Shown: one piece after another, positions 9,846 through 20,610 of the stretch
How the letters are laid out: each line of letters opens with the position of its first letter
Position numbering within the stretch: the stretch's first letter is position 1
NCBI GenBank assembly: GCA_008690995.1
Contig: VRMN01000022.1
Location: forward strand, 28,861-92,860
DNA length: 64,000 nucleotides
Reading direction: 5' to 3'
DNA from: Porphyridium purpureum
Taxonomy: Eukaryota > Rhodophyta > Bangiophyceae > Porphyridiales > Porphyridiaceae
Notes under the pieces: generated by a model
The model's input: only the letters and a program-made list of their open reading frames with translations
Told to the model about the DNA's origin: nothing
The model's database searches: none
Translations under genes and position numbers: made by a program

Positions 9846-12290
9846 ATGACGCGAATGCGATGGAGTCCACGCATGCTGCGACCGCGCAGGCTTCAGGACC
9901 ACCTCGACGCATGGCGCGACAGCGGCGGTCAGAATTTGGCACGGAGGCTGCATGGTTGCGTCCTCCTGCGGGCGACTGGTAAGCCATCGCTGCGAACCAG
10001 CTTGCGCCAGGCGGCGGTCCGTCGTCGGGTGGCGTCGTGCTCTCGATCGTCGTTCCCATTTCGTGATGGCGAAGAAGCGCCGCGCTTAAGCTCGCATGGC
10101 GCCGCAATGCTGCGCGTCGGGGACGAATCGGACTTCTTCTCCAATGAACCGCTGAGCAGCGACGACGAGACGAGCAAAGGCGCCGAAGGGAAGAGTACGG
10201 ACGACGACACTGACACTGATCGAGATGATCATCGAGACAGTGACGGTAACGATGAGTATGAAAGCCAGGACGACAGCGCCGTTCAAGATGGCTTCTATCC
10301 TGAACACGATGGCGACATTGGTCGTGCTAGACGTCAGGCCCGCTTTGAGCGGTTATGCACATTTGGCGAAGAGCCTCGATACTCACTCAGCGAACCGCGA
10401 GTGAGCACCGAGCGCTTTCAAAGTGTGCTGGAAGCCGCCGAGCTCATTTCTACCAACAGGATTGCATGGTACGATTCTGTTCTGAACTTGATACGCAGCG
10501 ATGACCAGGATCTTGGCTCGCGTGACCGCCTGTGGCTTGCATTGCGCGTACTCCAGAGAGCGCGCGCTCGAGCGGACGCGGAGGGTGAACCGTTGGGGAT
10601 CCATGCTCACGTTATCCTATCCTTGCGGAAGCTTTGCGAGCCGTTTCGCAAGACCAACTTTCTTCTGGCCGTCAAGCGATTGCTCGAGCGCCACGGCGAG
10701 CTGCCCACAGCCCAAGTATACAAAGGGTTAATGCGCTACTTTGTGCTCTGCGACCGAGTTCAGCTGGTACGTGATATGCTGCACGATATGCAGCGCGTGA
10801 TTCAAACGATTGATGCGAATTCGTTTACGATGCCCATGAAAGGCTTCATGTTTCTGAACAACAAAAGTTCAGCGGCGCAAATTTGGAGACAATTCCGTGC
10901 GCCGGCATTTGCTGACGTCGAGCCCGACCTCCGGCTCCTCCAGTGCGGGTGCAGGCTCTTGAGCTGGGGTTATCTAGACGATGTCAGTGAGAACGCCCTG
11001 TGGATTTCCATGCAGTTCTACAAGCGCGAGATCAAACCTCGTGCAAGTGACCTGCGCCACTTAGCCAAGGCGCGGATACGTGTGGGCGACTTTCGCGGTG
11101 CGCGTACAAGTTTGCGTTGGCTCTGCAAAAAGTGGTACATTGCTTTTGACGCAGGTCTGGTGCACGATTTCATCACTAAGTGCCATGAGCTGGAGCAGTG
11201 GCACGAGATCGTGATCTTGGTCGATCAGGTGCTGACCCACATCCAGCGGGTGGGTGGCGACTTTGATGTAAAGCTGGATCTGCTGCGTCGATGCCTCAGT
11301 GAGTTAGCGCTCGCCGCATGGAAGAGCCGCATCGATATTGGCCGCGCCGCGGCCTTGTCATACCGTCTTGTGGAGAAACAAAGAACGCTCGACAGGACGA
11401 TGCTCAGCCACGTCGTGTATCTGAACGCACTGGAGGAAGGAAGAATGGTTGTTGCGATGCGCGTGGCCAAAAAAAATGCACAGAAGCCCGCTGCGCGTAA
11501 CCGCACGTTGTATGCGTTTGCTTACGAAGCTATTGTACAAAAGTTGGTGCTCAAGTCGGTCTCGGACAAGTTGATTAAGCTCCTTCCTCGCAAGGGCTGG
11601 CTCGCAAAGCGCCCACAGGACACCGATGACTTTGCATATATTGCAGTGAATCTGATCATGGCGCTTGGACAGTTTGGCTTACTCCGTATCGCGACTTCAA
11701 TCTTCAACGCGTGGACGATGAACAATGAGTCGGTCGTGAACGTGGAGGTGTGGAGCGCGTACATGTACGTGGTGGCCGCGACGGGACAATTAAAGCCCGC
11801 GCTTGCGATCTTTCGTGAGCTTTATGATCATTATGGCACTTCGCTCGATGACATGCCACACTATCTGTTGGCAGTGACTGTGCTGCGTGGCAGCAAACAA
11901 GGCGCGCTTCCGACAGAGCTTGCGGCTGAGATGCTTGACTACATCGACCAGCACTTGAGGAAACCAGACGCACAGCCGAAAGTGCGTCTTCGCCAAGCCG
12001 AGTATGATGACCTGTTTGAGCGCCAGGTCGAAAACGTGACCACTCGGGACCAGGATGGTCTCGGCCCTACAGTCATGGTCGGGCCATTTCGGCCTTATTC
12101 TTCGCGGATCAGGCTGCTTGCCGAAGAGATTCGAACCATTCTCTCTCAGCAAAGATGCGCTGAGAAGGCCGCCATTCAAGCAGAGGTGCCAGTATCTAAC
12201 GCTTCGGTCCCGGCTGCACTGCACTCGCCGTCCATGTCATTTTCTGACTTTGTGTCTGCATTCGAACCGGTCCCACGTGCGCAACGATGA
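9846..12290 (+). CDS. PPR-like helical-repeat protein A, organelle-targeted
   Basis: 814 residues from an ATG. The first about 80 residues are arginine- and serine-rich with few acids, like a mitochondrial or plastid presequence, followed by a very acidic D/E/S linker (about 95-155). The body is all-helical with pairs such as VYKGLMRYFVLCDRVQLVRD, which follow the PPR spacing (Y..L......C.R......). It aligns along its length with the next two genes: the middle part with both, the last about 200 residues with the end of the third gene (AEMLDYIDQ against AELLQYIEH). PPR proteins bind organelle RNA; that role here is inferred. Repeats are degenerate, so an OPR or TPR-like family is the alternative. 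Confidence 0.82.
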   Translation: MTRMRWSPRMLRPRRLQDHLDAWRDSGGQNLARRLHGCVLLRATGKPSLRTSLRQAAVRRRVASCSRSSFPFRDGEEAPRLSSHGAAMLRVGDESDFFSNEPLSSDDETSKGAEGKSTDDDTDTDRDDHRDSDGNDEYESQDDSAVQDGFYPEHDGDIGRARRQARFERLCTFGEEPRYSLSEPRVSTERFQSVLEAAELISTNRIAWYDSVLNLIRSDDQDLGSRDRLWLALRVLQRARARADAEGEPLGIHAHVILSLRKLCEPFRKTNFLLAVKRLLERHGELPTAQVYKGLMRYFVLCDRVQLVRDMLHDMQRVIQTIDANSFTMPMKGFMFLNNKSSAAQIWRQFRAPAFADVEPDLRLLQCGCRLLSWGYLDDVSENALWISMQFYKREIKPRASDLRHLAKARIRVGDFRGARTSLRWLCKKWYIAFDAGLVHDFITKCHELEQWHEIVILVDQVLTHIQRVGGDFDVKLDLLRRCLSELALAAWKSRIDIGRAAALSYRLVEKQRTLDRTMLSHVVYLNALEEGRMVVAMRVAKKNAQKPAARNRTLYAFAYEAIVQKLVLKSVSDKLIKLLPRKGWLAKRPQDTDDFAYIAVNLIMALGQFGLLRIATSIFNAWTMNNESVVNVEVWSAYMYVVAATGQLKPALAIFRELYDHYGTSLDDMPHYLLAVTVLRGSKQGALPTELAAEMLDYIDQHLRKPDAQPKVRLRQAEYDDLFERQVENVTTRDQDGLGPTVMVGPFRPYSSRIRLLAEEIRTILSQQRCAEKAAIQAEVPVSNASVPAALHSPSMSFSDFVSAFEPVPRAQR

Positions 12291-12856
12291 GCGCAAGGGC
12301 AAGTGCATCGCAATTTGTGGGCCGGAGTTCTGAGAGACGTGCAATCGGCGCAGCATTAGAGGGCGGTAGCCGCTATGTGCTGACATTCGCCACGCTGCCA
12401 TCGCATCACCGCTGGATTTTGCATTCCGGCGCCGGTGGCTCAGAGCGTAAGGAAAATTGGCTGGGCTAGAGCGCATCACGAAAGATCTATTTTCGGGCTC
12501 GCGTGCTGGTACTCGAAAGCCGCAATCGCTCCTCTCGGCGGGGGCCCGGGGCTGCGCGACGGCCGTCGTCACGCTTGCCTTCTACTTTGAACCCATGAGT
12601 TTAGCATGCCGCAGCCCTTACGTGTCGCCTCGAGCATCCTAGACGCCTAACCTTGCGCGCGCACTTCGCGGCGTGTGCTAATCTTCCTGCATAAATCGGT
12701 TCCGTACCGAAATCAGTCGGGCTCACACGCTTCCTCCGCGCGTTTTCCGAGCGGATCCTCGCCGGGCGCAACGCGCGGCAGTTCCACCTTGTGCGCGGCC
12801 GACGGCGCGTTCGCGTGGCAGCCACGCACAGATCGTTCAACGGTGTGGAACTGCAA

Positions 12857-14503
12857 ATGTCGTGTGCGCGACAAATGCGCCGGCTCGTGCGGGCGGCCGG
12901 TTTACCCGCGCGGCTGCGGTTGCAGCCATGGTGGTGTCGTGGCCGCGGTGTTGCGCCGTGCTGCATTGATGCCTCGTTTCTAGGCGCACGCGCGAGCGCG
13001 AACGCGGATGATACTCGCAGCCTGTGCACGTCGCTTGCAAGAGCGAATCCCTTGATGCGTGAAGGGGACGCTGCCGCGACTCGCGCGAGAGCGACATTTG
13101 GACCAGGCTGCGCCAAGCGCGGACACGCGGCGCGCGGCGCACTGCTTGTGCGCCATGCTTGTTCGTCGCTTGAGCGGTGGCCGTATCTGGTCAGTTCGCT
13201 TGCGGCCCCTCGGTACTCCATGAGCCGGCTGCCGGAGACCGTCCGGTTGAACAACGCGCTCGATGATGAGAACAGGCGGCGCACTCTGAGCGTGAAGCAG
13301 GTGCAGTACATTGTCGACAGGCATAAGGATGCACGGTTTGACCACTGGACGCTCGTCTTTTTGTTGCGCTTCGCGCGAAATGCCATCGACGATCCGCCGC
13401 GAGTGCGGTTTGCGTTTGGTCTGCGTATGCTGAAGCGAGCCATTAACGACGATGCGCAGCTCGACTCCTTTTCGTTGACGCAGATGCTTCCAGTTGCGAA
13501 GCTTTGCCTCAAATCCACCGTGATATTGGCGCTCAAACGAAAGATTGAGGCTCAGAACCATACGCTAGACGTGTCCGCATATAGCGCGCTCATCTCACAC
13601 TTTGGCTCGTGCGGCCGACCGGATCTGATGCGTGAGATCTTTGCAGAGCGGCAACGTGTGCATGGCGTTCGCGGCCGTCCTGATGCACTGGCGCTCAAGA
13701 ACCTCATGTTTGGGTTTCTGAAGAACAAGAATACGAAGAGTGCGAGAGAGGCATGGCGCTTGCTGCGCTCGCCCCTGTACGCCGATCACTTTGAAATGGA
13801 TGAGGATACGCTCAGTGGCGGTACCTGGGTTTGTGCAAGTGGTGAGGACAATGCTGATGAGGCGCGTTGGATTGGAGAGGCGTACCTCAGATTGAAAATC
13901 AAGCCTCCCGAGAAGCAGCTGCACTTGCTCGTGTCTGCGTTTGTCAACTCGCACAACTACAAAGAGGCGCGCGCGTACATGCGCTGGATCAACAAGCTGG
14001 ATTACACCTTGCATGAGCGGCGACTCTACCAGTACATACCCAGCTGTATGCGACAGGAAAGGGCAGAGGAGCTCTTGCCGTTGTGTGACGTGCTGCTTGC
14101 GGCCAAAAATTTAGGCACAGACGGGGTCGAGCAGCTGCGTGTCTTGCTTTACTACCTGCGGTCTCTTGCCAATTGCGCCGAGGACTCGGTCGCGAAGCTA
14201 AATTACGTCGAAGCCATCAATTGCGCGCATCGCGTGGTCAAGCACTGGAGAATCACGGATATTCCGCACCGCAATACCTACCGCTTTCTCCGCAGCGCGC
14301 GCATCAAGGTCAATTTGACTGTGCGAGATCCTGGGCCGCGCTTGCCGATAGGACAGAGACTGCCGAAAGGTGTGGCGCGACAGAATGTCATGATCGACCG
14401 CTCGGAAGAGAAGCGTATTCGCAGAGAAGAGCGAGAGCGCGCCGATGAGAAAAAGGCGCACTTCTACAGTACCATCGAGCCCTATCACCACTATGACGAG
14501 TGA
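12857..14503 (+). CDS. PPR-like helical-repeat protein B, organelle-targeted
   Basis: 548 residues from the first in-frame ATG at 12857; the frame is open further upstream but without an ATG. The N-terminal about 125 residues are arginine/alanine-rich like a transit peptide. The body repeats the family module: a helical lead-in (RVRFAFGLRMLKRA), a PPR-like unit (AYSALISHFGSCGRPDLMRE), a variable segment and EARWIGEAYLRLKIKPPEKQL. It lacks the C-terminal extension shared by its two neighbours and ends in a basic tail. Same strand as its neighbours, about 570 bases after gene A. Function inferred only from repeat type. Confidence 0.82.
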   Translation: MSCARQMRRLVRAAGLPARLRLQPWWCRGRGVAPCCIDASFLGARASANADDTRSLCTSLARANPLMREGDAAATRARATFGPGCAKRGHAARGALLVRHACSSLERWPYLVSSLAAPRYSMSRLPETVRLNNALDDENRRRTLSVKQVQYIVDRHKDARFDHWTLVFLLRFARNAIDDPPRVRFAFGLRMLKRAINDDAQLDSFSLTQMLPVAKLCLKSTVILALKRKIEAQNHTLDVSAYSALISHFGSCGRPDLMREIFAERQRVHGVRGRPDALALKNLMFGFLKNKNTKSAREAWRLLRSPLYADHFEMDEDTLSGGTWVCASGEDNADEARWIGEAYLRLKIKPPEKQLHLLVSAFVNSHNYKEARAYMRWINKLDYTLHERRLYQYIPSCMRQERAEELLPLCDVLLAAKNLGTDGVEQLRVLLYYLRSLANCAEDSVAKLNYVEAINCAHRVVKHWRITDIPHRNTYRFLRSARIKVNLTVRDPGPRLPIGQRLPKGVARQNVMIDRSEEKRIRREERERADEKKAHFYSTIEPYHHYDE

Positions 14504-14900
14504 GACACGTCGGCGGCGAGTTCAAGTCAAGGTCGCGGAGCTCACACATCCGCACGCGCGATCACGCGCATCGCATTGCGGAACGGGAATGTCGGTGCCT
14601 TCGTGTCCCATGCACTGCCCATCATGCCTTGCGCGTGCGTGCCACCCACCATATTTAATACATCTGTGTGTTTGCCCTCAGCCCCAACCCTTCCACCCGT
14701 GCGCGACCACTGTGCACGGTTGCGCAGACGTGATGGGTCTCAGGGCCAAACAGAGTGGTTTGCATATTTGCCCCGCCGGCGATCGATGAGCGGGAGTGAC
14801 GCGCGCCTCTGCGCAGTGTCAACGGCCCCGAGCACGCGGTGGTCGAATCAAGCAGAGCGCCTGCGCTGTGCGGCGCCGCGCCGCCGCGCTCGCCGAGAGC

Positions 14901-17900
14901 ATGAGCGGCGCGCTATGGTTGTCGGCGCGGCTGCTGTTCCGAGTTCGAGCGCGGCGGAGATTATGCGCACGCGGCGCGTGGGGCTGGATTGACGTGTGTA
15001 TTGACTACCGCGTTAATGTATACGGCCAGTGTCCACAGTGCCAGTACATGGTTACCCGTAGACCGGCGGCTGCGACCAGCTCGCTCACGTCATTGTCGTC
15101 GGTGCGGTTCGATCCTTCAGCATTGTGGTGGCACACGCGCGTGTGTGCAACAACATTGTGGCCGTTTCGAGAGCCACTGAGTGATTGCGCGCTCGCTTCA
15201 GGAGACAGACGCTCATTTGAAGCGTCGCTTGCATCTGCAGCTGCCATTTTTGCTGATGATGTCGCCATGCCTTCACTTTCCTCGCCGCGTTCTTGTCTTC
15301 AGCAATCGTTCTCTTTTATGCCTGCCGGTACCTCGTTGATGTCGCCGGCAAGCTACATTCTCGCGTCTGGAACGATGGAGCGACCACTCTTGGTGCGCTG
15401 CTTCTCATCTCATGGGACATCGCGGAGCGTATCCTCGGAAGACCGCAATCCATCTTTGCGATCACTTCCGGCTGGCGCTTCGTATAGAGGCAGCAACAGA
15501 CGCCAACGACATCGGGAAAACTGTGCCACAGGCGCCTTGAATCGACAACTCAAGGCGATGTTGGCGAATGTGGCCACCACGCCCATCCGACTCGAGCACC
15601 TCCATCTCGTGCTGAATCAAGACTACTCGCGCGGCGCAAACGTGGGAATGAATGGAGCAGAAAATACGGCGGCGCTCAGTGCAGATGCGGATGTTGGGGC
15701 TAGCGCAGGGGTAAAAGCGACAGGTGCACTCGAGACGCACTCATTTGCCAACATGCGAACGCGCCTCAACCACGATAGTGTCTTGCTGTTGCTGCAGATC
15801 GCTCGCACGTTGGACAAGGAAGACGTAACACCGCGACAACGATTGGCATTCGTGCTCCGTGTAATTCAGCGCGCACGCGAGCAGCTCGGGCGCCCCAACA
15901 GGCACGCTCTGCGTAAGAACGAATCGACCTTGATCACGCATGTGTTAGCGATCGCGCGCCCATGCGGCGAAAACGCCGCGCGCGCCGTCCAAGCAGTGCA
16001 AAAAGTGATGGCACAGCACGCGCGCTTGCGGAGCTTAAGACTGAGCCCTCTTGCATACCGTGGACTCATCGGTCACTTTAGCAATTGCGCTCGGCCGTCG
16101 CTCGCTGTCGATGCATTTTATGGGGCGCTGCGTGCGTACGGGCCTGATGCAGGAGGTGCCTTGACATTCGTGTCTTTAATCGACGCGCTTCTTCGAAATG
16201 AACTGGATGATGCCGCAGCCATCGTGTGGGAAATGGTGCGCTCGCCGCCCTTTTCCGAATGTGTGCTCATGGATGCTGCGTTACTCGACGCCGGGGCGCA
16301 TGTACTGCTTTGTGAAACCAGCCGGAAGCATGCAATGGCACAGACTGAGACAGAGCGTACAAAATCATCCCGCGCCCGTTCGAAGAGAATAGTCGAAATG
16401 CAGCTTTTCGAGCGGCAAATGAACGAACAGGCTCGATGGATTGGCACCAAATATCGCGAGCTCGGCGTTCCGCCACGACGGCATGCGCTCGCAGCACTCA
16501 CAAGGGCTTGTATTGACGCTGGCAAACTGGGTGCAGCCCGTGCGCACTTGCAGTGGAGTGCACGGTTGGGTTACGAACTGCGCGAAGTCGATCTTCAAGC
16601 GTACATGAGCGCTTGCGCAGTCTTCAACGAGCCGCAGCAACTGTTGTACCTTGGACTCGGAAGCGCGCTGCGCAATGAGCGCGTGCCTTTGCTTCGTGAC
16701 TACACGGCAGAGCTTTTCGCCGTGGTATGCAATGGCCAGCTTGACGTGCGCGACGCTGCCGCATGTCTGCATTTTCTTCTCTCGCCGCCTTTGCTTGGCA
16801 TTCACAGAGGCGTGACTGATCCGCTCACACGCCAGTACGCCCTTTACATAGGCGCACGCGCGAGCAATGCCCAGCTGATTCGACGTTTGACAGCTGACAT
16901 GCATTATGTTGCTATTGTACGTGACATGTACGAATCTCTCCATGAAAAGGCTGTGAGCTCCGACGATGAAGGTAGCGATGACGCGGGCGAAAATCGCTTA
17001 GTGGCATCCGCGCACAGCTTTTATGGCGCCAAGGTAATCAGCTCGCTACTGGCCCTTCGGCTACCGCCACCGCGTGGTTTCGTTCATTTGCCGCGTCAGG
17101 GCACGTGGACGGCAGTGCAAGCGAGCGAAGGGCTTGGTGCGCAAAAACATATGTCCCGTGAGTCATCGCCTTTATTGAACGAGCAACTCGAGTTCGTCCT
17201 GCATGAGCACGAGACTCACCCGGACGCCGAACTGCTGGCTGCCATCGCGCAGTCAATGCTGAAGACCGTCCGCGACGAGGAAGGAAGACGTGTCGGTGGA
17301 CAGCACGAAGCTCAATTTATGCTCGATGAATGGAGCGTGCACGCCGCCCTGCGCATGGCTAGGCTCATGCCAGACACACCCAGGGATTGCGCGCGATTTA
17401 GATTCTTGTTTGGATTGCGACTGCTGCAGGCAGCTCGGCTCCAAGGTGTGGAGTTCAATTCATTCACACTCACTCACATGCTCCCACTTGCCCGGTCGTG
17501 CAACAAGGTGAATGTCACCGAAGCAATCAAGCACCTAATTCAGAGGCAAGCAGAACAAGGCCAGCGGTTGAGCCCGCACGCCATAGCTGTAGACCGTTTA
17601 CTTAGCCCCATAGCGTACTACGGCTTGATCAGTCACTACGCGCTGTGTGTGCGGCCAGAGCTTTGCTTGGCAGCTTTCTACGAGCTTCTGCGCGTACACG
17701 GCGCGGGAGCGGCGGGGGCAGACGCATTTGCAGGAGTGATGCACGGGCTGCTCAACAGTCGCAACGTGCGCGGAGCAGTGCGCGCTTGGTGTGCGATGCG
17801 CGAGAGGAGCACGCCGGCCTTTGACAGATTGGTGATAGATAGCCACGTACTGACCGCCGGTGCGCGGCTCTGTGCCACTGCGAGCCCGCAAGACTTCTTC

Positions 17901-19295
17901 GAGACCGACTCTCTCGCCGAGCACGCGCAGTGGATTGCGCACCAGCACAAAGTTCTCGCGCTGGTTCCTAGTTGTTTGACGCTGCACCAGCTTACAGTCG
18001 CATGTATCCACGCGTCAGACTTTTCGCAAGCGCTGTCGTACATGCGCGCCGTGCTCGATGCCGGACATGCTCTGCAGGAAAGGCAAGTGCAGGCGTTCAT
18101 CAGGGAAACCGCAAATCGCGGTGCGCAACAGTATTTGCTGCCGCTAGGTAAGGTGCTGGCCCGCCGACATGGTGCGCGAGACCTCGCGGAAAACAAGCAG
18201 ACGCAACTCGCCACGGATGAGCGGCAGCGGCTTCGGCTCCTGCGCAGATTTTTGGAAGCGCTTTATGACGCCGTATGCGAAAGGCAGCTGCACGCGCACG
18301 ACGCGTATGTGGCAGCCCGGCATGTGTTCGAGTCGTGGATTTGGGGAAGCATGTGGGATGGCACCCTTTTGGGCGCCCACACGCTCGCGCCTGAGCCTCT
18401 CGCTACGCGCATTGATAGCGAAGCGCGCATGCTGGACAGCGTGTTGGCCAGTTACATGGTCTTCCTGGCAGCGTCTGCCGAGGATGTGCCGTTCGCTTTG
18501 CGCGTAGCAGATGCGTGCCACGCGCGAGAGCCGGATCTAAAGGCCAATATGCTCAAGGCCTTTGCCTATGCTGCGCTCATCGAACAGTGTTTGCGTGAAC
18601 GGCGCGTCGCCGCAGTGCTGGGACTAGCATTCGGCGGTGAGCTCGATGTGGACAGGGGGAACAACAAAGAATCGCAAGTTACACTGCGCCATGGCTCTCA
18701 GCAACAGCGCATCGACGCGTATGTGTCAGCATGCGTTGCAGCGAGTGTCATTTTGACATGCGGTCGTCTTGGGCGCATGGACTTGTGCGGTACGGTGTAC
18801 GCGCAGCTGGCTCCGGTGTCACGCACCGTGAGTGCAGCAACGTCATACATGCTGCAGCTCGCTCTGACCAGGCCGTCCCGTACACGCGCCGCCATTCGAG
18901 TGTTTCGGAAGCTGCATGAGCGGCACGCGTGGTCGCTGGGCGAGGTGACTTATTCTGCGCTCGGCTCGGTTCTTCTGCGCGGCGCTCGCATGCGCGAGAT
19001 CGACGCGCATGAGGCTGCTGAGCTTCTCCAATACATTGAGCATTTTATTGATGGAGAACGCGCCGAGTGGGCAAACAAGGGCCAGGATCCATTTAAATTG
19101 CGTGCAGAGCTGGAAGACGCACTGAGTCGCTCGAGCCCCGGTCCGCACCGAGCCGACCTTGAACGCGAGTGGGCTCGCGTGCGCCGAAAGTCAGATACTT
19201 TGAACCGCCTGCGGGCCAAGGTAGGGCGATTGCGCTCCCTGATTCGGCGCGGTGTGCGCAGGAAAGAGCGCGCGACCAGAAATCGTGAAACGTGA
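14901..19295 (+). CDS. Giant PPR-like protein C with duplicated module
   Basis: 1,464 residues if started at the first in-frame ATG (14901); the frame is open upstream to 14796 without ATG. The N-terminus MSGALWLSARLLFRVRARRR is strongly basic and amphipathic. A later segment LLVRCFSSHG resembles a mitochondrial peptidase site, so a downstream start cannot be excluded. The family module occurs twice: about residues 255-560 (AYRGLIGHFSNCARPSLAVD, ARWIGTKYRELG) and about 775-1090 (AYYGLISHYALCVRPELCL, AQWIAHQHKVLA). A C-terminal part matches gene A. Likely an organelle RNA-binding protein; the role is inference. Confidence 0.82.
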   Translation: MSGALWLSARLLFRVRARRRLCARGAWGWIDVCIDYRVNVYGQCPQCQYMVTRRPAAATSSLTSLSSVRFDPSALWWHTRVCATTLWPFREPLSDCALASGDRRSFEASLASAAAIFADDVAMPSLSSPRSCLQQSFSFMPAGTSLMSPASYILASGTMERPLLVRCFSSHGTSRSVSSEDRNPSLRSLPAGASYRGSNRRQRHRENCATGALNRQLKAMLANVATTPIRLEHLHLVLNQDYSRGANVGMNGAENTAALSADADVGASAGVKATGALETHSFANMRTRLNHDSVLLLLQIARTLDKEDVTPRQRLAFVLRVIQRAREQLGRPNRHALRKNESTLITHVLAIARPCGENAARAVQAVQKVMAQHARLRSLRLSPLAYRGLIGHFSNCARPSLAVDAFYGALRAYGPDAGGALTFVSLIDALLRNELDDAAAIVWEMVRSPPFSECVLMDAALLDAGAHVLLCETSRKHAMAQTETERTKSSRARSKRIVEMQLFERQMNEQARWIGTKYRELGVPPRRHALAALTRACIDAGKLGAARAHLQWSARLGYELREVDLQAYMSACAVFNEPQQLLYLGLGSALRNERVPLLRDYTAELFAVVCNGQLDVRDAAACLHFLLSPPLLGIHRGVTDPLTRQYALYIGARASNAQLIRRLTADMHYVAIVRDMYESLHEKAVSSDDEGSDDAGENRLVASAHSFYGAKVISSLLALRLPPPRGFVHLPRQGTWTAVQASEGLGAQKHMSRESSPLLNEQLEFVLHEHETHPDAELLAAIAQSMLKTVRDEEGRRVGGQHEAQFMLDEWSVHAALRMARLMPDTPRDCARFRFLFGLRLLQAARLQGVEFNSFTLTHMLPLARSCNKVNVTEAIKHLIQRQAEQGQRLSPHAIAVDRLLSPIAYYGLISHYALCVRPELCLAAFYELLRVHGAGAAGADAFAGVMHGLLNSRNVRGAVRAWCAMRERSTPAFDRLVIDSHVLTAGARLCATASPQDFFETDSLAEHAQWIAHQHKVLALVPSCLTLHQLTVACIHASDFSQALSYMRAVLDAGHALQERQVQAFIRETANRGAQQYLLPLGKVLARRHGARDLAENKQTQLATDERQRLRLLRRFLEALYDAVCERQLHAHDAYVAARHVFESWIWGSMWDGTLLGAHTLAPEPLATRIDSEARMLDSVLASYMVFLAASAEDVPFALRVADACHAREPDLKANMLKAFAYAALIEQCLRERRVAAVLGLAFGGELDVDRGNNKESQVTLRHGSQQQRIDAYVSACVAASVILTCGRLGRMDLCGTVYAQLAPVSRTVSAATSYMLQLALTRPSRTRAAIRVFRKLHERHAWSLGEVTYSALGSVLLRGARMREIDAHEAAELLQYIEHFIDGERAEWANKGQDPFKLRAELEDALSRSSPGPHRADLEREWARVRRKSDTLNRLRAKVGRLRSLIRRGVRRKERATRNRET

Positions 19296-20610
19296 GAGCA
19301 TGTGCCGGACTAGGTTCCATGCGGATGACTGAGCACTTTGTGGACACGTCAGAGAGCCAGAGACGGCTTGAGTAATTGGCTCTAGCCAGTATTTATAGTT
19401 TCACCAACATTTCGTTTTTCGGCATGGCCTTGCAAGCGGCACAGCACATACCATCCTGTGGGCATCCAGGACCACATCGAGCTGCTGGGCCATTCACATA
19501 GCACGCACACTGCAAGCACCAGCCTCTCCCGATGCCAAACGCGAGTCGAGCGGTGTGCCGACCCGACGTCAGCGAAACTTCGTCGAGGCGAAGGTCACTT
19601 GCTCAACACCCACCCATCCACGTCATGCAATGCTTTCCGCTGGTGCGGCGTTGGCCATATTGGGCCGCCAGCCGTTCCATTGTTCACGCAGGCATGTCAA
19701 GATGCCAAGCTTGCGCGTGAGGAAGAACGATGGGTCATTCGAGAAGAATCGACGCGGGGTTTTCAGAGTGGAAAGGAGAATGAGCAGGAAATTCGATGAT
19801 TGGACGGAAGCGAGCATCGGCTTCAGAGAAAAGCTTAGTGGCAGCCATTCCAGAGATATGATTTTCGCACGAGCCCAAGCCAAACGCGGGTGGGGCTGCT
19901 TCACTTTGCCTCGACGGTAGAACCATCTTATTTAAAACGATACCTTGACGTAAACTTTGGAGGTCTGCAGGTTGGTACCTCGGACACCTTCGCCGTCACC
20001 ACAACGGGCGTGTCTTGCACCACTTTCGATCGGGTGCTTTACATGAAGTTCGACCACAGCATCGTGTCTACTGTTGAGCCTGAAGCCTTCCATACTTTCG
20101 ATAAAATAAAAAAACTCTTGCATGAGACGCTATTCGTGTCCAAGGTCACAAGCCACGTTTCTGCGATATTTGGGTCTTCCTGATCGCGTCGTAGAACTCT
20201 GTTGCTTTGTTCAAGAGGACCTCCCACAACTCGATTTCTCTTTGGTTGATGAAATTCATCCAACGTTCTCAGAAGCCTCTGAATCAGTTTCTGGTTGAAG
20301 TATTCCACGTTGTTCTTACCGGGCTCAGCGAAATTGAGCTCAGCCACATCCTCCACTGATCGCTTCAAATGATGCCAGCTCTGTCTGGTCCAAGAGGCGT
20401 GTCCCGATCATCTGTATTTCCGGTCGCCACAAGTCGTGCAAGCAGAGCTAGAGTCTTCTGCTGAAATCGTACCCGCCGTCCTTGTGGGTGATCAATCGAC
20501 CTTTGTGACGAATCATACCAGACATGCCTGGTTGTTGCCCTTTAATTCTTTCACTCAGTCTGAGAGCTTCGCAAAGATCCTCATCTATCTCACACAAGCT
20601 TGCCACCGGC
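19296..20610. other. Intergenic, possible decayed minus-strand coding relic
   Basis: About 1.3 kb without a convincing gene. Several short minus-strand frames between 19930 and 20740 read like pieces of one interrupted protein, but I could not assign a family. Confidence 0.4.
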
